A stretch of 60,000 bases of DNA from Antedon mediterranea. Lineage: Eukaryota > Echinodermata > Crinoidea > Comatulida > Antedonidae. Shown here piece by piece: positions 40,901-45,927 of the stretch. Location of the stretch: contig NC_092673.1 in the NCBI RefSeq assembly GCF_964355755.1, positions 29,829,001-29,889,000 of the forward strand, written 5' to 3'. How positions within the stretch are numbered: position 1 is the stretch's first letter; the number at the start of each line of letters is the position of its first letter. A program made the position numbers and the translations under genes. The notes beneath the pieces were generated by a model. The model had not been told where the DNA came from. It was given only the letters and a program-made list of their open reading frames with translations, and searched no databases.

Positions 40901-43100
40901 CTAACATCAAGCCTGTGTATTGGAAACGATACGTTGATGATGTATTAGCTATTATCCCCATAGGTACAGTACATACATTTAACACACATCTTAATAACAT
41001 CGATATAACTGACAATATCAAGTTCACCACAGAATCGATGACAAACAACACAATACCTTTCCTGGACATGCTCATCACACTCAATGACAATAGAACAGTT
41101 ACCACCTCAGTCTATCGGAAGCCCACTCACACAGACCAATATTTACATTTCAACTCACATCATCCACTCGAACACAAACTGGGGCTTATAAACACGCTTG
41201 TGGACAGAGCTGAGAAGGTAGTGGGAGATATGGATTTGAGGAAAGTTGAGATGGATAACATCAAGAAAGCGTTACACAACTGCCAGTATCCAGAGTGGTC
41301 CTTCCAGAGAGTTATGGAAAACCGAAAAAGAAAAAAGAACAAAGGACACGAACCACAGAAGGAAAAGATCAAGATGCGAGGTAGCATAGGAATCCCCTAT
41401 GTAAAAGGAATGGCAGAAAGAATACGACGCACTCTCTCCTATCACAATGTCGGAACCTATTTCCTACCCCAAAATAAAATCAAGAATAGCCTCGTCCACC
41501 CAAAAGATAAAATCGAGAAGATGGATACATGTGGAGTAATCTACGAAGTCACCTGCCGCAACTGTCCACAAGTTTACATTGGGGAAACAGGGAGGGCATT
41601 ACAAACACGAATTAATGATCACAAAAAAGATGTTACAACAAACACGGGGGGAGTAATGACTAGGGCCTCCAGAACATCCACATCTTCGATCATACACAAA
41701 TCTGCCATTACAGAACATGTCATAAAACACAATCATGTACCGAACTGGGAGGCTACCATCTTAACCAAAGAGCCTAAACGCAAAGACAGACAGATTAGAG
41801 AATCATTACATATAAGGAGAAATAAAGAGAAGACCATGAACCGGGACACTGGAGCCCACGAACTCTCGCATTTGTACAATGATTTGATAGACACATCACC
41901 TGGCCGAGCCCCGCACAACCTCCAACCTACAACCGGAGGCGTACAACGTCATCAACAGATGACGTCAAGAATGACCAAGCTGCATTAACACTCCGCAGTC
42001 AGTTGAGAAGGATCTCTGATAGAGATCGAAACGTTCGAGTAAGTACTCCGTTAACTTGTGCTTTTACAAAAACGAAATTTGTCATCTATACAAAATCGAA
42101 GCTAAATGAAATTCTTTCAAGATAGTATATAAAATTCTAACTAATGGAAAGGACTGATCTATTATGAAAGTTCAATATACAAATTATTTTATGAGGTCAT
42201 AAAACATTCCAGAACATCTTGTAAGAATGCAGAAAGCATCTGGTAAGCTTGTTATTCCTAGTTGACATGGCATAGGCAATTATAAATAGGGATATTGCAA
42301 TAAATCAAATTGTAAGAATGGGATTACTAAAGTAAACAGCAGATGAGGGAAATCCACAAGTGACTAATGTCAGGTGACAAGTGTGTGTGATGATGGAGGA
42401 GGAACAATTGATCATAATCAATTTAATAGGGACAGTACAGTAAATGTATGGAACTAATAGGTATCAATGGTAAATGTAAACAATTATATTTAAAATATAC
42501 AATAATATATTACATTTAAATTACACTTAATCCATTTATTTCAAAATGATTTATCAAAAATTAATTTAATTTATTGTCCTATTTTATCAACATTTTCTAA
42601 GGGATTTAATAATATATCAATTATATATTACTACACAGAATAAACTAATAAATGGGATCAAAATGTAGCACTACTATTACTAAATAAAGAGGAAATTTTT
42701 GAGACAAGTCTTTTGTGTGTCTCAAACTCAATTTAATTGGAGAAAAACTGCATTTGTTAATTAAATAAGCTGCAAATAATTTTTTGTAATAATAATACTA
42801 ATCATGTGTATTTTTAAAATACTTATTATCTTCGATAAAACGCGAGACAAGAAATAAATTACTACATCGAATTGCTGACAGAAGTCTGTCACTGGACATT
42901 TCCGCTTGGCTGGCCAAACATAACACTTCCGTACTCTCAGCCTGTCGGATGCTTTCGTGAGAGGGTGTATGATTTGAGGGGTAAGCCTATCTTCATGGGA
43001 AATCGTTTTTTTATGAAGCTAAAGCTGTTCAAAATAACTAGAAAATACACTTACCTACTCCATACTTTTCATCTGTATTAGTTTGCACCCACTGTGGCAT
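1..43100 (-). CDS. DOCK1: DOCK1/2/5-class dedicator of cytokinesis, 36 exons, 3' end beyond window
   Basis: Proteins of this class are cytoplasmic guanine-nucleotide exchange factors for Rac that act with ELMO in migration, phagocytosis and myoblast fusion. The exons, 5' to 3' on the minus strand, are given in the seven block entries; summed coding length to the window edge is 4126 bp (about 1375 codons), close to where the same motif lies in vertebrate DOCK1. All introns are GT-AG and all junction phases agree. Recognisable motifs in order are SH3 (GWYRGY, KGIFPKSF), [37 protein letters not shown]-1 ([18 protein letters not shown]), [35 protein letters not shown]-like, [29 protein letters not shown] and FIFRGK. 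Oddities are an 8.7-kb first intron with a Penelope-like element, a 2-bp frameshift in exon 24, a possible 9-nt microexon and minisatellites that copy two splice donors. Assignment within DOCK1, 2 or 5 is not resolved; invertebrates often have one such gene. Confidence 0.93.
1719..4191. mobile_element. Harbinger-like non-autonomous DNA transposon (2.5 kb) in DOCK intron 31
   Basis: Imperfect ~32-bp terminal inverted repeats: AGGCCTGTGCACACCGAACG at 1719 onward and its inverse ending at 4191, continuing as GAAGCCGCGAA with one mismatch. Flanking 3-bp direct repeats TAA (1716-1718 and 4192-4194) fit the TWA target preference of PIF/Harbinger elements. No transposase is readable inside. The interior holds AT-rich filler and an island rich in AGGCCTAGG words at 3400-3720. 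Subterminal segments at both ends are rich in GCGTCA/TGACGC words. Confidence 0.7.
3400..3720. repeat. AGGCCTAGG-word low-complexity island
   Basis: A run of overlapping palindromic words (TAGGCCTA, CCTAGG, GCTAGGC) separated by a few bases. Similar shorter runs occur at 29340-29405. No gene is visible in it. Confidence 0.6.
5050..5225 (+). mobile_element. Dispersed element copy with one 48-bp unit and a hammerhead-like head
   Basis: CTGATGAAGGGCTAGTGTTG followed by CCCGAAAGCTCTGCTAAC, then GGCTGTTTTACTTTATCG, a single copy of the 48-bp unit, and TTTCGCCTTTAGAT. It lies between DOCK exons 29 and 30. Confidence 0.6.
5372..10275 (-). CDS. DOCK1: DOCK exons 19-29: armadillo-like helical region, with a frameshift in exon 24
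   Basis: Exons are 10178-10275, 9746-9835, 9491-9591, 9007-9141, 8582-8693, 8311-8490, 7789-7916, 7132-7227, 6727-6920, 6091-6270 and 5372-5582 (about residues 629-1137). Markers are [112 protein letters not shown] and [12 protein letters not shown]. Exon 24 is 180 bp, but the two halves lie in different frames: GAALKYVPS reads in the incoming frame, then a CA-repeat tract at about 8459-8464 has two bases too many and the incoming frame meets a TGA. All other exons are in phase, so this is an allele defect, an assembly or sequencing indel, or real damage. Confidence 0.9.
5785..5972 (-). repeat. tRNA-derived SINE
   Basis: On the minus strand a tRNA-like head has box A TAGCCGAGTGT (5962-5952) and a perfect box B GGTTCAATTCC (5917-5907), followed by an unrelated body. 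The flanks and body argue for a SINE rather than a tRNA gene. Confidence 0.65.
6941..7002. repeat. Three tandem copies of a 22-bp unit
   Basis: TTAATATCCAGGTGTCTTAA is repeated three times just outside the acceptor of DOCK exon 27. Confidence 0.7.
8052..8219. mobile_element. MITE family M copy 1 (DOCK intron 24)
   Basis: Family M has termini AAGCTCTGTCTACACTATCA and the inverse, with an interior of GTGCCCATATATGGACAT and CATATCACTACCATATTTGG. Copy 1 has both ends and two CATATCACTACCATATTTGG units. Confidence 0.8.
8731..8884. mobile_element. MITE family M copy 2 (DOCK intron 23)
   Basis: Both termini present (AAGCTCTGTCTACACT... and ...TACAGAGCTT), two interior ACCATATTTGGG units. Confidence 0.8.
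10290..10390. mobile_element. MITE family M copy 3, internally deleted
   Basis: AAGCTCTGTCCACTCTATCA at the left, GTCAAACTAGTTTGAGCTTA at the right; shorter than other copies. Confidence 0.65.
10512..10670. mobile_element. MITE family M copy 4, opposite orientation
   Basis: CAAGCTCTGTCTACACTATC at the left; the interior reads AAATATGGTAGTGATATG, the inverse of copy 1; the right terminus GATAGTGTAGAC is followed by divergence. Confidence 0.75.
10816..10968 (-). CDS. Possible DOCK cassette exon (51 codons)
   Basis: In the intron between exons 18 and 19 the minus strand is open for more than 180 bases with higher GC than the surrounding intron. An acceptor GTTGTAG|CT and a donor TCAA|GTATTTG bound exactly 153 bp in phase 1-1, the phase needed to drop between TKLTQN and VDLLGLL without a shift or stop. 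The peptide (residues such as [16 protein letters not shown]) is not recognised, and vertebrate DOCK1 joins its neighbours directly. The acceptor lacks a good pyrimidine tract, so this may be chance. Confidence 0.3.
11041..12136 (-). CDS. DOCK1: DOCK exons 17 (9-nt candidate microexon) and 18: end of DHR-1
   Basis: Exon 18 is 11041-11248 and encodes [12 protein letters not shown], then [18 protein letters not shown] and TKLTQN, matching the C-terminal edge of DHR-1. Between it and exon 16 lies 12128-12136, nine bases (codons for PEK) with a pyrimidine-rich acceptor (TTTCTTTTCTTTGCATCATG then CAG) and a perfect GTAAGT donor. Both neighbours join in phase 0, so inclusion or skipping keeps frame. 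Exon 18 is certain; the microexon is inferred from splice signals only, and homologues do not need it. Confidence 0.75.
12313..12507. mobile_element. hAT-like MITE (195 bp) in DOCK intron 16
   Basis: Inverted termini CAGGCCTTGTCTTTT and AAAAGACAAGGCCTG, flanked by ATTCTA at 12307-12312 and 12508-12513. The interior holds GGCGAGCGAGTG...CACTCACCTAACAC. A partial inverted relative lies at 34445-34492. Confidence 0.75.
12615..14711 (-). CDS. DOCK1: DOCK exons 13-16: DHR-1 (C2-like, phosphoinositide-binding) domain
   Basis: Exons are 14630-14711, 13921-14144, 13278-13353 and 12615-12718 (about residues 395-557). Exon 13 has [20 protein letters not shown]; exon 14 holds the strongest family signature: [17 protein letters not shown], then [10 protein letters not shown] and PKWFETVK. 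Exon 15 encodes [20 protein letters not shown] and exon 16 [16 protein letters not shown] followed by HDILIYK. In the family DHR-1 binds PtdIns(3,4,5)P3 and recruits the exchange factor to the membrane. No missing core strand is visible. Confidence 0.94.
13110..13250. mobile_element. MITE family M copy 5 (DOCK intron 15)
   Basis: Termini AAAGCTCTGTCTACACTATC and GATAGTGTAGACAGAGCTTT are both intact. Confidence 0.8.
14303..14390 (-). repeat. tRNA-derived SINE head
   Basis: Minus-strand box A-like TAGCTTGTTGG and box B-like GGTTGTAACTC about 55 bases apart. The tail is not delimited. Confidence 0.45.
15011..16904 (-). CDS. DOCK1: DOCK exons 9-12: region leading into DHR-1
   Basis: Exons are 16829-16904, 16578-16641, 16174-16324 and 15011-15134 (about residues 257-395). 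They encode [73 protein letters not shown] and [19 protein letters not shown]. Exon 11 ends at 16174 with donor CTTCA|GTAAGTG; this junction is the first unit of the 15392-16180 minisatellite. The phases across all four junctions agree. Confidence 0.92.
15392..16180. repeat. 55/59-bp minisatellite, 14 units, containing the DOCK exon 11 splice donor
   Basis: Units are phased on GTCAAAGGTCACC and start at 15392, 15447, 15502, 15557, 15616, 15675, 15730, 15789, 15848, 15907, 15966, 16021, 16080 and 16139. They differ in length by a 4-base GGAA indel. Each carries GGAACAAAC plus, in most, CACTTACTGAAGG, which on the minus strand is the exon 11 end and donor (CCTTCA|GTAAGTG). The last unit joins the authentic exon at 16174. 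Confidence 0.93.
16952..17035. mobile_element. MITE family M copy 6, truncated
   Basis: AAGCTTGGTCTAAACTATCA at the left, then ATATGGTGGTGATACGACAT; the right terminus is lost. Confidence 0.6.
17207..22686 (-). CDS. DOCK1: DOCK exons 5-8: helical region before the C2 domain
   Basis: Exons are 22587-22686, 19066-19214, 17913-18045 and 17207-17358 (about residues 79-257). Readable segments include [65 protein letters not shown] and [19 protein letters not shown], all characteristic of DOCK1/2/5. The 3' end of exon 6 (the codons for DYGNR) and its donor AG|GTATATTG are copied many times into the following intron by the 18121-19090 minisatellite. Exon 8 begins with an in-frame ATG that is internal, not a start. 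Confidence 0.91.
18121..19090. repeat. AT-rich minisatellite (about 38-bp unit, 340-bp higher order) seeded at DOCK exon 6 donor
   Basis: Unit of type CCTATTTCCATAATCAATAT then ACCAATTTAATCAATATA. On the minus strand this is the exon 6 end GATTATGGAAATAG, the donor GTATATTG and intron sequence. About ten near-exact copies of the junction are present. A 340-bp block starting at 18171 is repeated from 18511. The authentic exon boundary is at 19066. Confidence 0.9.
19956..20105. repeat. Tandem ~72-bp duplication
   Basis: CTTGACACATTTCTTTCAAA then GGCAGCGGTTTGCATCATTA occurs twice in tandem, with a third partial start at 20091. Intron 5 of DOCK; no other signal from 19215 to 20900. Confidence 0.7.
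20930..22327. repeat. 48-bp minisatellite, about 29 copies (DOCK intron 5)
   Basis: Unit TGTATCTCCATTGAGATCCA then GCCACTGATACCCACAGCAT and TGTCATTT. Units are nearly identical, with a few variants (TACCTACAGC, GTACTTCC, CAAATTG). Because 48 is divisible by three and the unit has no stop in several frames, long ORFs appear on both strands; they are not genes. The flanks (GGCTGTTTTACTTTATTG, TTTGCCTTTGGA) identify it as an expanded copy of the dispersed element also at 5105-5225 and 54899-54955. Confidence 0.95.
23002..23146. mobile_element. MITE family M copy 7 (DOCK intron 4)
   Basis: AAAGCTCTGTCAACACTACT at the left, GATAGTGTAGACAGACCTTT at the right, with an ATATGGTAGTGATTTGACAT interior. 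Confidence 0.75.
23920..26379. mobile_element. Putative non-autonomous DNA element with subterminal ACGCCCGTGA repeats (DOCK intron 4)
   Basis: About 30-bp inverted termini: TATATGAGTCCTTTCACGGT at 23920 and its near-inverse ending at 26379, continuing AAACCAACAC. No target duplication is evident. The interior repeats a motif of type TATGTCAA..TTACGCCCGTGA in both orientations at about 24305, 24502, 24690, 24881, 25806 and 26164. No coding region is recognised. It also contains the imperfect palindrome at 25125-25190 (GACGTCATCATC...GATGACGTC). Confidence 0.5.
26478..43100 (-). CDS. DOCK1: DOCK exons 1-4: start codon and SH3 domain
   Basis: Exons are 43055-43100, 34287-34379, 26892-26932 and 26478-26533. 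The ATG at 43100-43098 has A at -3 and opens with [15 protein letters not shown], matching the short N-terminal leader of DOCK1-class proteins. Exon 2 encodes the first SH3 strands ([12 protein letters not shown], then [10 protein letters not shown]), exon 3 [14 protein letters not shown] and exon 4 [17 protein letters not shown]. In the family this SH3 folds back on the DHR-2 domain and is released by ELMO binding. Phases are 1, 1, 0 and 2. This covers residues 1 to about 79. Confidence 0.92.
27968..28037 (-). repeat. tRNA-like SINE head
   Basis: Minus-strand box A TGGCGCAGCAG and box B-like GAGTTCAAGATCC in tRNA spacing, inside DOCK intron 2. The cloverleaf is not intact on inspection. Confidence 0.5.
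28461..28563. repeat. Perfect 41-bp-arm inverted repeat (hairpin)
   Basis: Arm 28461-28501 (contains GACATCCCCGAGGGAATG) is exactly complementary to 28523-28563, with a 21-base spacer. Outer flanks TATAA..ACAGATAT and ATATCTGTATAATATTA extend the symmetry imperfectly to about 28424-28598. Probably a foldback element. Confidence 0.85.
29611..31970. mobile_element. DNA element Y with long inverted repeats, nested in element X
   Basis: Terminal inverted repeats begin CCAAAGAT at 29611 and end ATCTTTGG at 31970; about 35 bp match closely (TATAGCGCCACG, AGTGGCGCAAGATA), and a second matched block TTCCATGGGCAGCCATTCCG lies slightly inside. The 6-bp direct repeat GTGAGA flanks it at 29605-29610 and 31971-31976. 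The interior is AT-rich with one short ORF (30001-30168) and no recognisable transposase. The superfamily is not assigned. Confidence 0.72.
30001..30168 (+). CDS. Short ORF (55 codons) inside element Y, unknown
   Basis: ATG at 30001, stop at 30166-30168. The product is basic, with tryptophan pairs spaced in [19 protein letters not shown]. It follows a GTAAGT-like donor at 29829 in the element's left part, so it could be an exon of a longer transcript. No family is recognised; may be spurious. Confidence 0.2.
   Translation: MINKKKSGRMNDIDWRLDDRWIKQGLDGWKIKKKTEAVRELGIFNKNVQDNIAFY
32560..32673 (-). repeat. 5S rRNA-derived SINE fragment (SINE3-like)
   Basis: On the minus strand 32673-32601 reads AAGC/TTAAGCGACGTTGGGCC, then CTGGTTAGAGCTTGGATGGG, then AGACCATCTGGGAATA and GGGTGCTGTA, the 3' half of 5S rRNA. 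The flank 28830-28932 may be the rest of the same element, now separated by element X. It lacks the full 5S 5' half, so it is not a functional 5S gene. Confidence 0.75.
32674..34286. other. DOCK intron 2, 5' portion: no gene seen
   Basis: AT-rich sequence without recognisable coding or structural RNA features. Confidence 0.6.
34380..39007. other. DOCK intron 1, 3' portion: no gene seen
   Basis: AT-rich intron. Apart from the MITE remnant at 34445-34492 and many TACAGTA words, I find no exon, RNA gene or complete element. Short ORFs here lack codon bias or recognisable motifs. Confidence 0.6.
34445..34492. repeat. Partial copy of the 12313-12507 MITE
   Basis: TTTAGGAGGGTGTTAGGTGA then GTGATCGCACTCGCTCGCCTT is the near-inverse of bases 12330-12375. 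No termini remain. Confidence 0.5.
39008..39220 (-). repeat. Inverted terminal copy at the 5' end of the Penelope-like element
   Basis: Reverse complement of the element's 3' region, from GATGACAAATTTCG to the CAATGATTTGATAGACACAT segment also present at 41876-41900. Together with the adjacent direct repeat it could form a long hairpin. Confidence 0.85.
39219..39425 (+). repeat. Penelope-like element 5' direct terminal repeat
   Basis: Starts ACAACCTCCAACC and ends CTTTCAAG; matched by 41915-42121. It includes the hammerhead-like CTGATAG...GAAAC core at 39320-39336 and the start of the N-terminal ORF. Confidence 0.88.
39410..39898 (+). pseudogene. N-terminal part of the Penelope-like ORF, out of frame with the RT
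   Basis: This ORF of 162 codons is lysine/arginine/glutamine-rich, begins in the 5' direct repeat ([14 protein letters not shown]) and ends DLLYIKNR then a few residues and a stop. Penelope-like proteins have such a basic N-terminal region joined directly to the KWVVNLSS segment. Here that segment continues in a different frame; an opposing-frame stop (TAG at 39850-39852) limits the shift to about 39853-39897. A single-base indel, or less likely programmed frameshifting, separates the two parts. I see no plausible intron in the interval. Confidence 0.7.
39910..41988 (+). CDS. Penelope-like element reverse transcriptase with C-terminal GIY-YIG endonuclease
   Basis: The open frame of 692 codons reads from a GTG at 39910; the true frame continues upstream to at least 39853 (codons for KILREKW before VVNLSS). 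RT motifs: [12 protein letters not shown], motif [10 protein letters not shown] near residue 237, motif [19 protein letters not shown], catalytic YVDD near residue 341, then FLDMLITL and [14 protein letters not shown]. From about residue 542 a GIY-YIG nuclease follows: [28 protein letters not shown]. This RT primes at the cut made by its own endonuclease. The frame runs into the 3' repeat before stopping. Loss of the natural start through a frameshift (next entry) makes this copy probably defective. Confidence 0.92.
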   Translation: MVNLSSKLVSEDEISALQRGLNYAASPRSMPIDDLIVAAEKAADLVPLEEQDTVRSKIVAIVKSTTLPPSNLTPKERKAINNLKKDKSILILPADKGRSTVILNTNDYKDKVGTMVSDTNVYELLKRNPTQNYKRKVVNIIGRLFKEKKINYREKEWLFPTAEIVPRLYCLPKIHKPNWPLRPIVDNINTVFYTVAQFLTKILGPLVGNTEHHVTYSGELASELKEIIVKPSETFVSFDVVSLFTKTPVEEALKVVENRLTTDPTLLDRTKLHVTDIMELLGLIVNKTYFSFNGNIYRQIQGIAMGSPISPILANLYLEWLEHQAINTAPTNIKPVYWKRYVDDVLAIIPIGTVHTFNTHLNNIDITDNIKFTTESMTNNTIPFLDMLITLNDNRTVTTSVYRKPTHTDQYLHFNSHHPLEHKLGLINTLVDRAEKVVGDMDLRKVEMDNIKKALHNCQYPEWSFQRVMENRKRKKNKGHEPQKEKIKMRGSIGIPYVKGMAERIRRTLSYHNVGTYFLPQNKIKNSLVHPKDKIEKMDTCGVIYEVTCRNCPQVYIGETGRALQTRINDHKKDVTTNTGGVMTRASRTSTSSIIHKSAITEHVIKHNHVPNWEATILTKEPKRKDRQIRESLHIRRNKEKTMNRDTGAHELSHLYNDLIDTSPGRAPHNLQPTTGGVQRHQQMTSRMTKLH
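41915..42121 (+). repeat. Penelope-like element 3' direct terminal repeat
   Basis: Same sequence as 39219-39425 by eye, overlapping the last ~74 bp of the RT-endonuclease ORF. It is followed directly by the right target-site duplication. Confidence 0.88.
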
Positions 43101-43250
43101 TTTGAATAAAATAATATGAATTTCCCAGTCGGAATTCTGACCACTCCTTTCACCACCACAACACAGTCGTCGCCATCTTGAGCTTCCGTGAACTGTCCTG
43201 AGGGCGCTATGCCGAATTAAACATTATTTGTTTTTTACTTGAAAGTTATT
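43101..43250 (-). promoter_or_regulatory. DOCK 5' UTR and probable TATA-less promoter with YY1-like site
   Basis: Upstream of the DOCK ATG the minus strand contains CAAGATGGCG at 43180-43171, a match to the YY1 site common just downstream of TATA-less metazoan promoters. The segment is richer in CG than its surroundings, and no TATA box is apparent. Only about 425 bp separate the DOCK start codon from the stop of the upstream orphan ORF, so the promoter must be compact. The transcription start is not determined. Confidence 0.4.
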
Positions 43251-43525
43251 ATACAGAATAAGACGCAATATGATTTTTACAATGAAAAAAATAAATATAT
43301 TACAAAGTTTTGAATTGCAAGAAAACTTTTAATTACAATGATCAAAGCGTACATATAAACGAAATTATCATAAACAAATGTTTTATTAAATAAAGATCCT
43401 CTATAAAATGAGATTAAAATAAAAGTGCTTAAAAACTCAAATGTACATCACAAAAGACATGTATAATGCGGCAATATTATAATATATTTGTAACAATCTC
43501 CCGTTCAAATTTAATCAAATCCAGT

Positions 43526-45013
43526 CTAAAGTGTTCTCGTGTTAGATCGATCGTCAGTTGTACTCGTATGGCGCGTATCCCATCTGCTGTAACGGTAACG
43601 ATTGTCTGCTTTCATGTTGCTCCGACCAGTATCAGCTGAAGCAGCAACAACTCTTTGTCGTTCAACCCATCGGTGACAAACTTCTTCTTTCCTGGTCTTT
43701 TTGTCTTTCAACGTTTCTGTTCCTTCTTCTCTGTAGTACTTGCCTACTCTTCGTTCAAACCGTAAATTATCGACAGTACTACTTTTTAAATCAGCAACTC
43801 TTTGGTTACTGCCGTTCACTTGAGGAGTATCAACTCCTTTGTAACCACTGTCCACGGTTTCCTTTCCACTGTAACCGTTTTTTGTATAAGTTCCAACATG
43901 ATTGTCACTGATCTGTTGAAGTCTTAGATGATCACTGGTGGTATAAGCAGCTATTGCGTAACCGGTGGCATAAGTTCTGTTTATATCGCCATTGTACAAT
44001 TGATTTGAACTCGTTGTCTGGTCAGCACCATTGTATCGCGGGTCAACAACACTGTATCGTTGGTCAGCAACACTATATCGCTGGTCAGCAACACTGTATC
44101 GTTGGTCAGCAACACTGTATCGTTGGTCAGCAACACTGTATCGTTGGTCAGCAACACTGTATCGGTGGTCAGCAACACTGTATCGGTGGTCAGCAACACT
44201 GTATCGGTGGTCAGCAACACTGGATCGCTGGTCAGCACCACTGGATCGCTGGTCAGCACCACTGGATCGCTGGTCAGCACCATCGGATCTCTGGTCAGCA
44301 CCATCGGATCTCTGGTCAGCACCACTGGATCGCTGGTCAGCACTACTGGATCGGTGGTCAGCACCACTGTATCGCTGGTCAGTACCACTGTATCGCTGGT
44401 CAGCAATACTGTATCGCTGGTCAGCAACAGCACTACTGTATTGCAAGGCACCGGTAATGGTATACATTGGATCACAAACACCAGGGTAGGCACCCATTAA
44501 ACTGGCGCCTGTAGCTACAATAAATTGAGTGTTTGCAAATATAGCACCCGTACCTCCAATAACTTGTGGATTTGCATTGACCATTAAAACAGCACCGGTT
44601 GTTCCAACATCTTGTTGCGGACTGTCAGCCCTTAAATGTCTACCTTTCTCACCACCAACGTGTGTGTATGGTCTCCGTAAACTTGCAGCATCGTTACTGT
44701 CCCGATATCGATGTATTGTATGGTACTGAGTGGTAAGTTTTGGGTACCGGCTATGTCTCGGATCTCGACCACTCAGTCTTGGGTCTCGATTACTCATTTT
44801 CTGTTTATAACCACCAAGACGTGTTGTTCTGATGCGACCATCATCAACACCAATTGCGTTATTTTTAACTTTGTAGCCACTGCTTGTTCGATTACTTTTT
44901 CGTTGGTCAGGAGTTTTCCCTTTCATGCTTATTTCAGTTGGCTTGTATGCTCGTATTAGCTGGCTGTGATTAACGCACGTTAACGAAGTTCGTCTTTTAT
45001 GTGTAATCGTCAT
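43526..45013 (-). CDS. Orphan 495-residue protein with tandem 7-residue repeats, intronless
   Basis: One uninterrupted 1488-bp ORF starts at the ATG at 45013 and stops at 43528-43526. I do not recognise a family. The first ~165 residues are basic and polar, with two RDPR segments (SNRDPRLSGRDPRHSRY) and a hydrophobic, glycine-rich stretch (GTTGAVLMVNANPQVIGGTG). A middle block of about 20 heptads of type ADQRYSV/ADQRSSG (21-bp units, 44025-44440) follows, then a polar tail ending in RSNTRTL. No signal peptide or membrane helix is seen. The repeat leaves every frame open, but only this frame stays open through both non-repetitive flanks. It could be a disordered, possibly nucleic-acid-binding protein; a missing 5' exon or retrogene origin is possible. 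It sits head-to-tail upstream of DOCK. Confidence 0.6.
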   Translation of the reverse strand: MTITHKRRTSLTCVNHSQLIRAYKPTEISMKGKTPDQRKSNRTSSGYKVKNNAIGVDDGRIRTTRLGGYKQKMSNRDPRLSGRDPRHSRYPKLTTQYHTIHRYRDSNDAASLRRPYTHVGGEKGRHLRADSPQQDVGTTGAVLMVNANPQVIGGTGAIFANTQFIVATGASLMGAYPGVCDPMYTITGALQYSSAVADQRYSIADQRYSGTDQRYSGADHRSSSADQRSSGADQRSDGADQRSDGADQRSSGADQRSSGADQRSSVADHRYSVADHRYSVADHRYSVADQRYSVADQRYSVADQRYSVADQRYSVADQRYSVVDPRYNGADQTTSSNQLYNGDINRTYATGYAIAAYTTSDHLRLQQISDNHVGTYTKNGYSGKETVDSGYKGVDTPQVNGSNQRVADLKSSTVDNLRFERRVGKYYREEGTETLKDKKTRKEEVCHRWVERQRVVAASADTGRSNMKADNRYRYSRWDTRHTSTTDDRSNTRTL

Positions 45014-45754
45014 TGTTCAAGTTACACGTGCATTTTAATTACGTTATAAGATTTGCATATTCTAAATCAAATATTGTGGAATTTGTATTGTAGCATTGTG
45101 AGCAATTCATTGTACTCTAGGCCTAATAATTGGGTTTCTTTTATAATGTAAGTATTTTCTAACATATTTGTTATTATCAATGATGATAATAATATTTGTA
45201 TATTTCTATTTCTTTTAAAACTATTTAATATTACTTAGATAAATACCTGACTCTGAGGACGATCGGAGCATTTTCATCGAAACATAGAGAAACTCAACTC
45301 AACAGTTCTTTTCAGAACTGCATACGTGGTGTTCCACAAACTGTAGGCCTAATACAATCAACATTAATTATAGGTTATAATGCTTCTTATGAATGAATTA
45401 CATGCTAAAAACGGATGTCTTAATGAATGTAGGCCTACCCCTAGAAGCGGATGTACCAGTCTGGATGCTAACCGATTATTTCTCGTGCGGAAAATCACGA
45501 CCAGGAATAATCCAGAGACGACGCAGTGCGTCTTTCTTCTTTCAATTACAAAGCTTTAGGGTTTTTTATGTAAGTCTATTATAGATATATCTAGCATATC
45601 CTTATGGCGCTTGATATTGTTGCCATAGCAATTCTGAATGACCAATGATTCGTCAGATTGTAGACTCTACATATCCAATCGGGTGCTAACTATAATTATT
45701 ACTGTAAATTCGCGGCATTCGGCAACCTCCCATGCAGTGTGAAAGGCCCTTGAA

Positions 45755-45922
45755 GCTTGGTTCCCACTAGAACGTAACGCAGGGACGTAAACGCAACGCA
45801 AGCGTTTTAACCAATGACAAGCGATCACAAGCGATCACAAGCGAATAAGCCATCGCTTGTGATTGGTCAATTCACTTGCGTTGCGTTACGTCCTTGCGTT
45901 GCGTCGCTAGTGGGAACCACGC
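45755..45922. mobile_element. Foldback MITE (TTCCCACTAG family) copy 1
   Basis: GCTTGGTTCCCACTAGAACG at the left mirrors CTAGTGGGAACCACGC at the right; both arms are rich in GTAACGCA/TGCGTTAC words. Adjacent to copy 2. Confidence 0.75.
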
Positions 45923-45927
45923 TTTAA

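Larger units (their letters stand above)
39008..42121 (+). mobile_element. Full-length Penelope-like retroelement with 12-bp target-site duplication
   Basis: The element sits antisense in DOCK intron 1. It is flanked by direct copies of ATAGTATATAAA at 38996-39007 and 42122-42133. Direct ~207-bp repeats (39219-39425 and 41915-42121) read identical by eye, and 39008-39220 is an inverted partial copy of the 3' end, the inverted-plus-direct arrangement typical of Penelope-like elements. Between the repeats lie a reverse transcriptase and a GIY-YIG endonuclease. Near-identity of the repeats and the clean duplication suggest a young insertion. Confidence 0.93.

Noticed and set aside
39529-41918. 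Minus-strand ORFs within the Penelope-like element
   Set aside because: Antisense shadows of the RT-endonuclease frame.
43954-44500. Plus-strand and alternative-frame ORFs over the 21-bp coding repeat
   Set aside because: Shadows of the repeat; none extends through the non-repetitive flanks as the minus 495-codon frame does.
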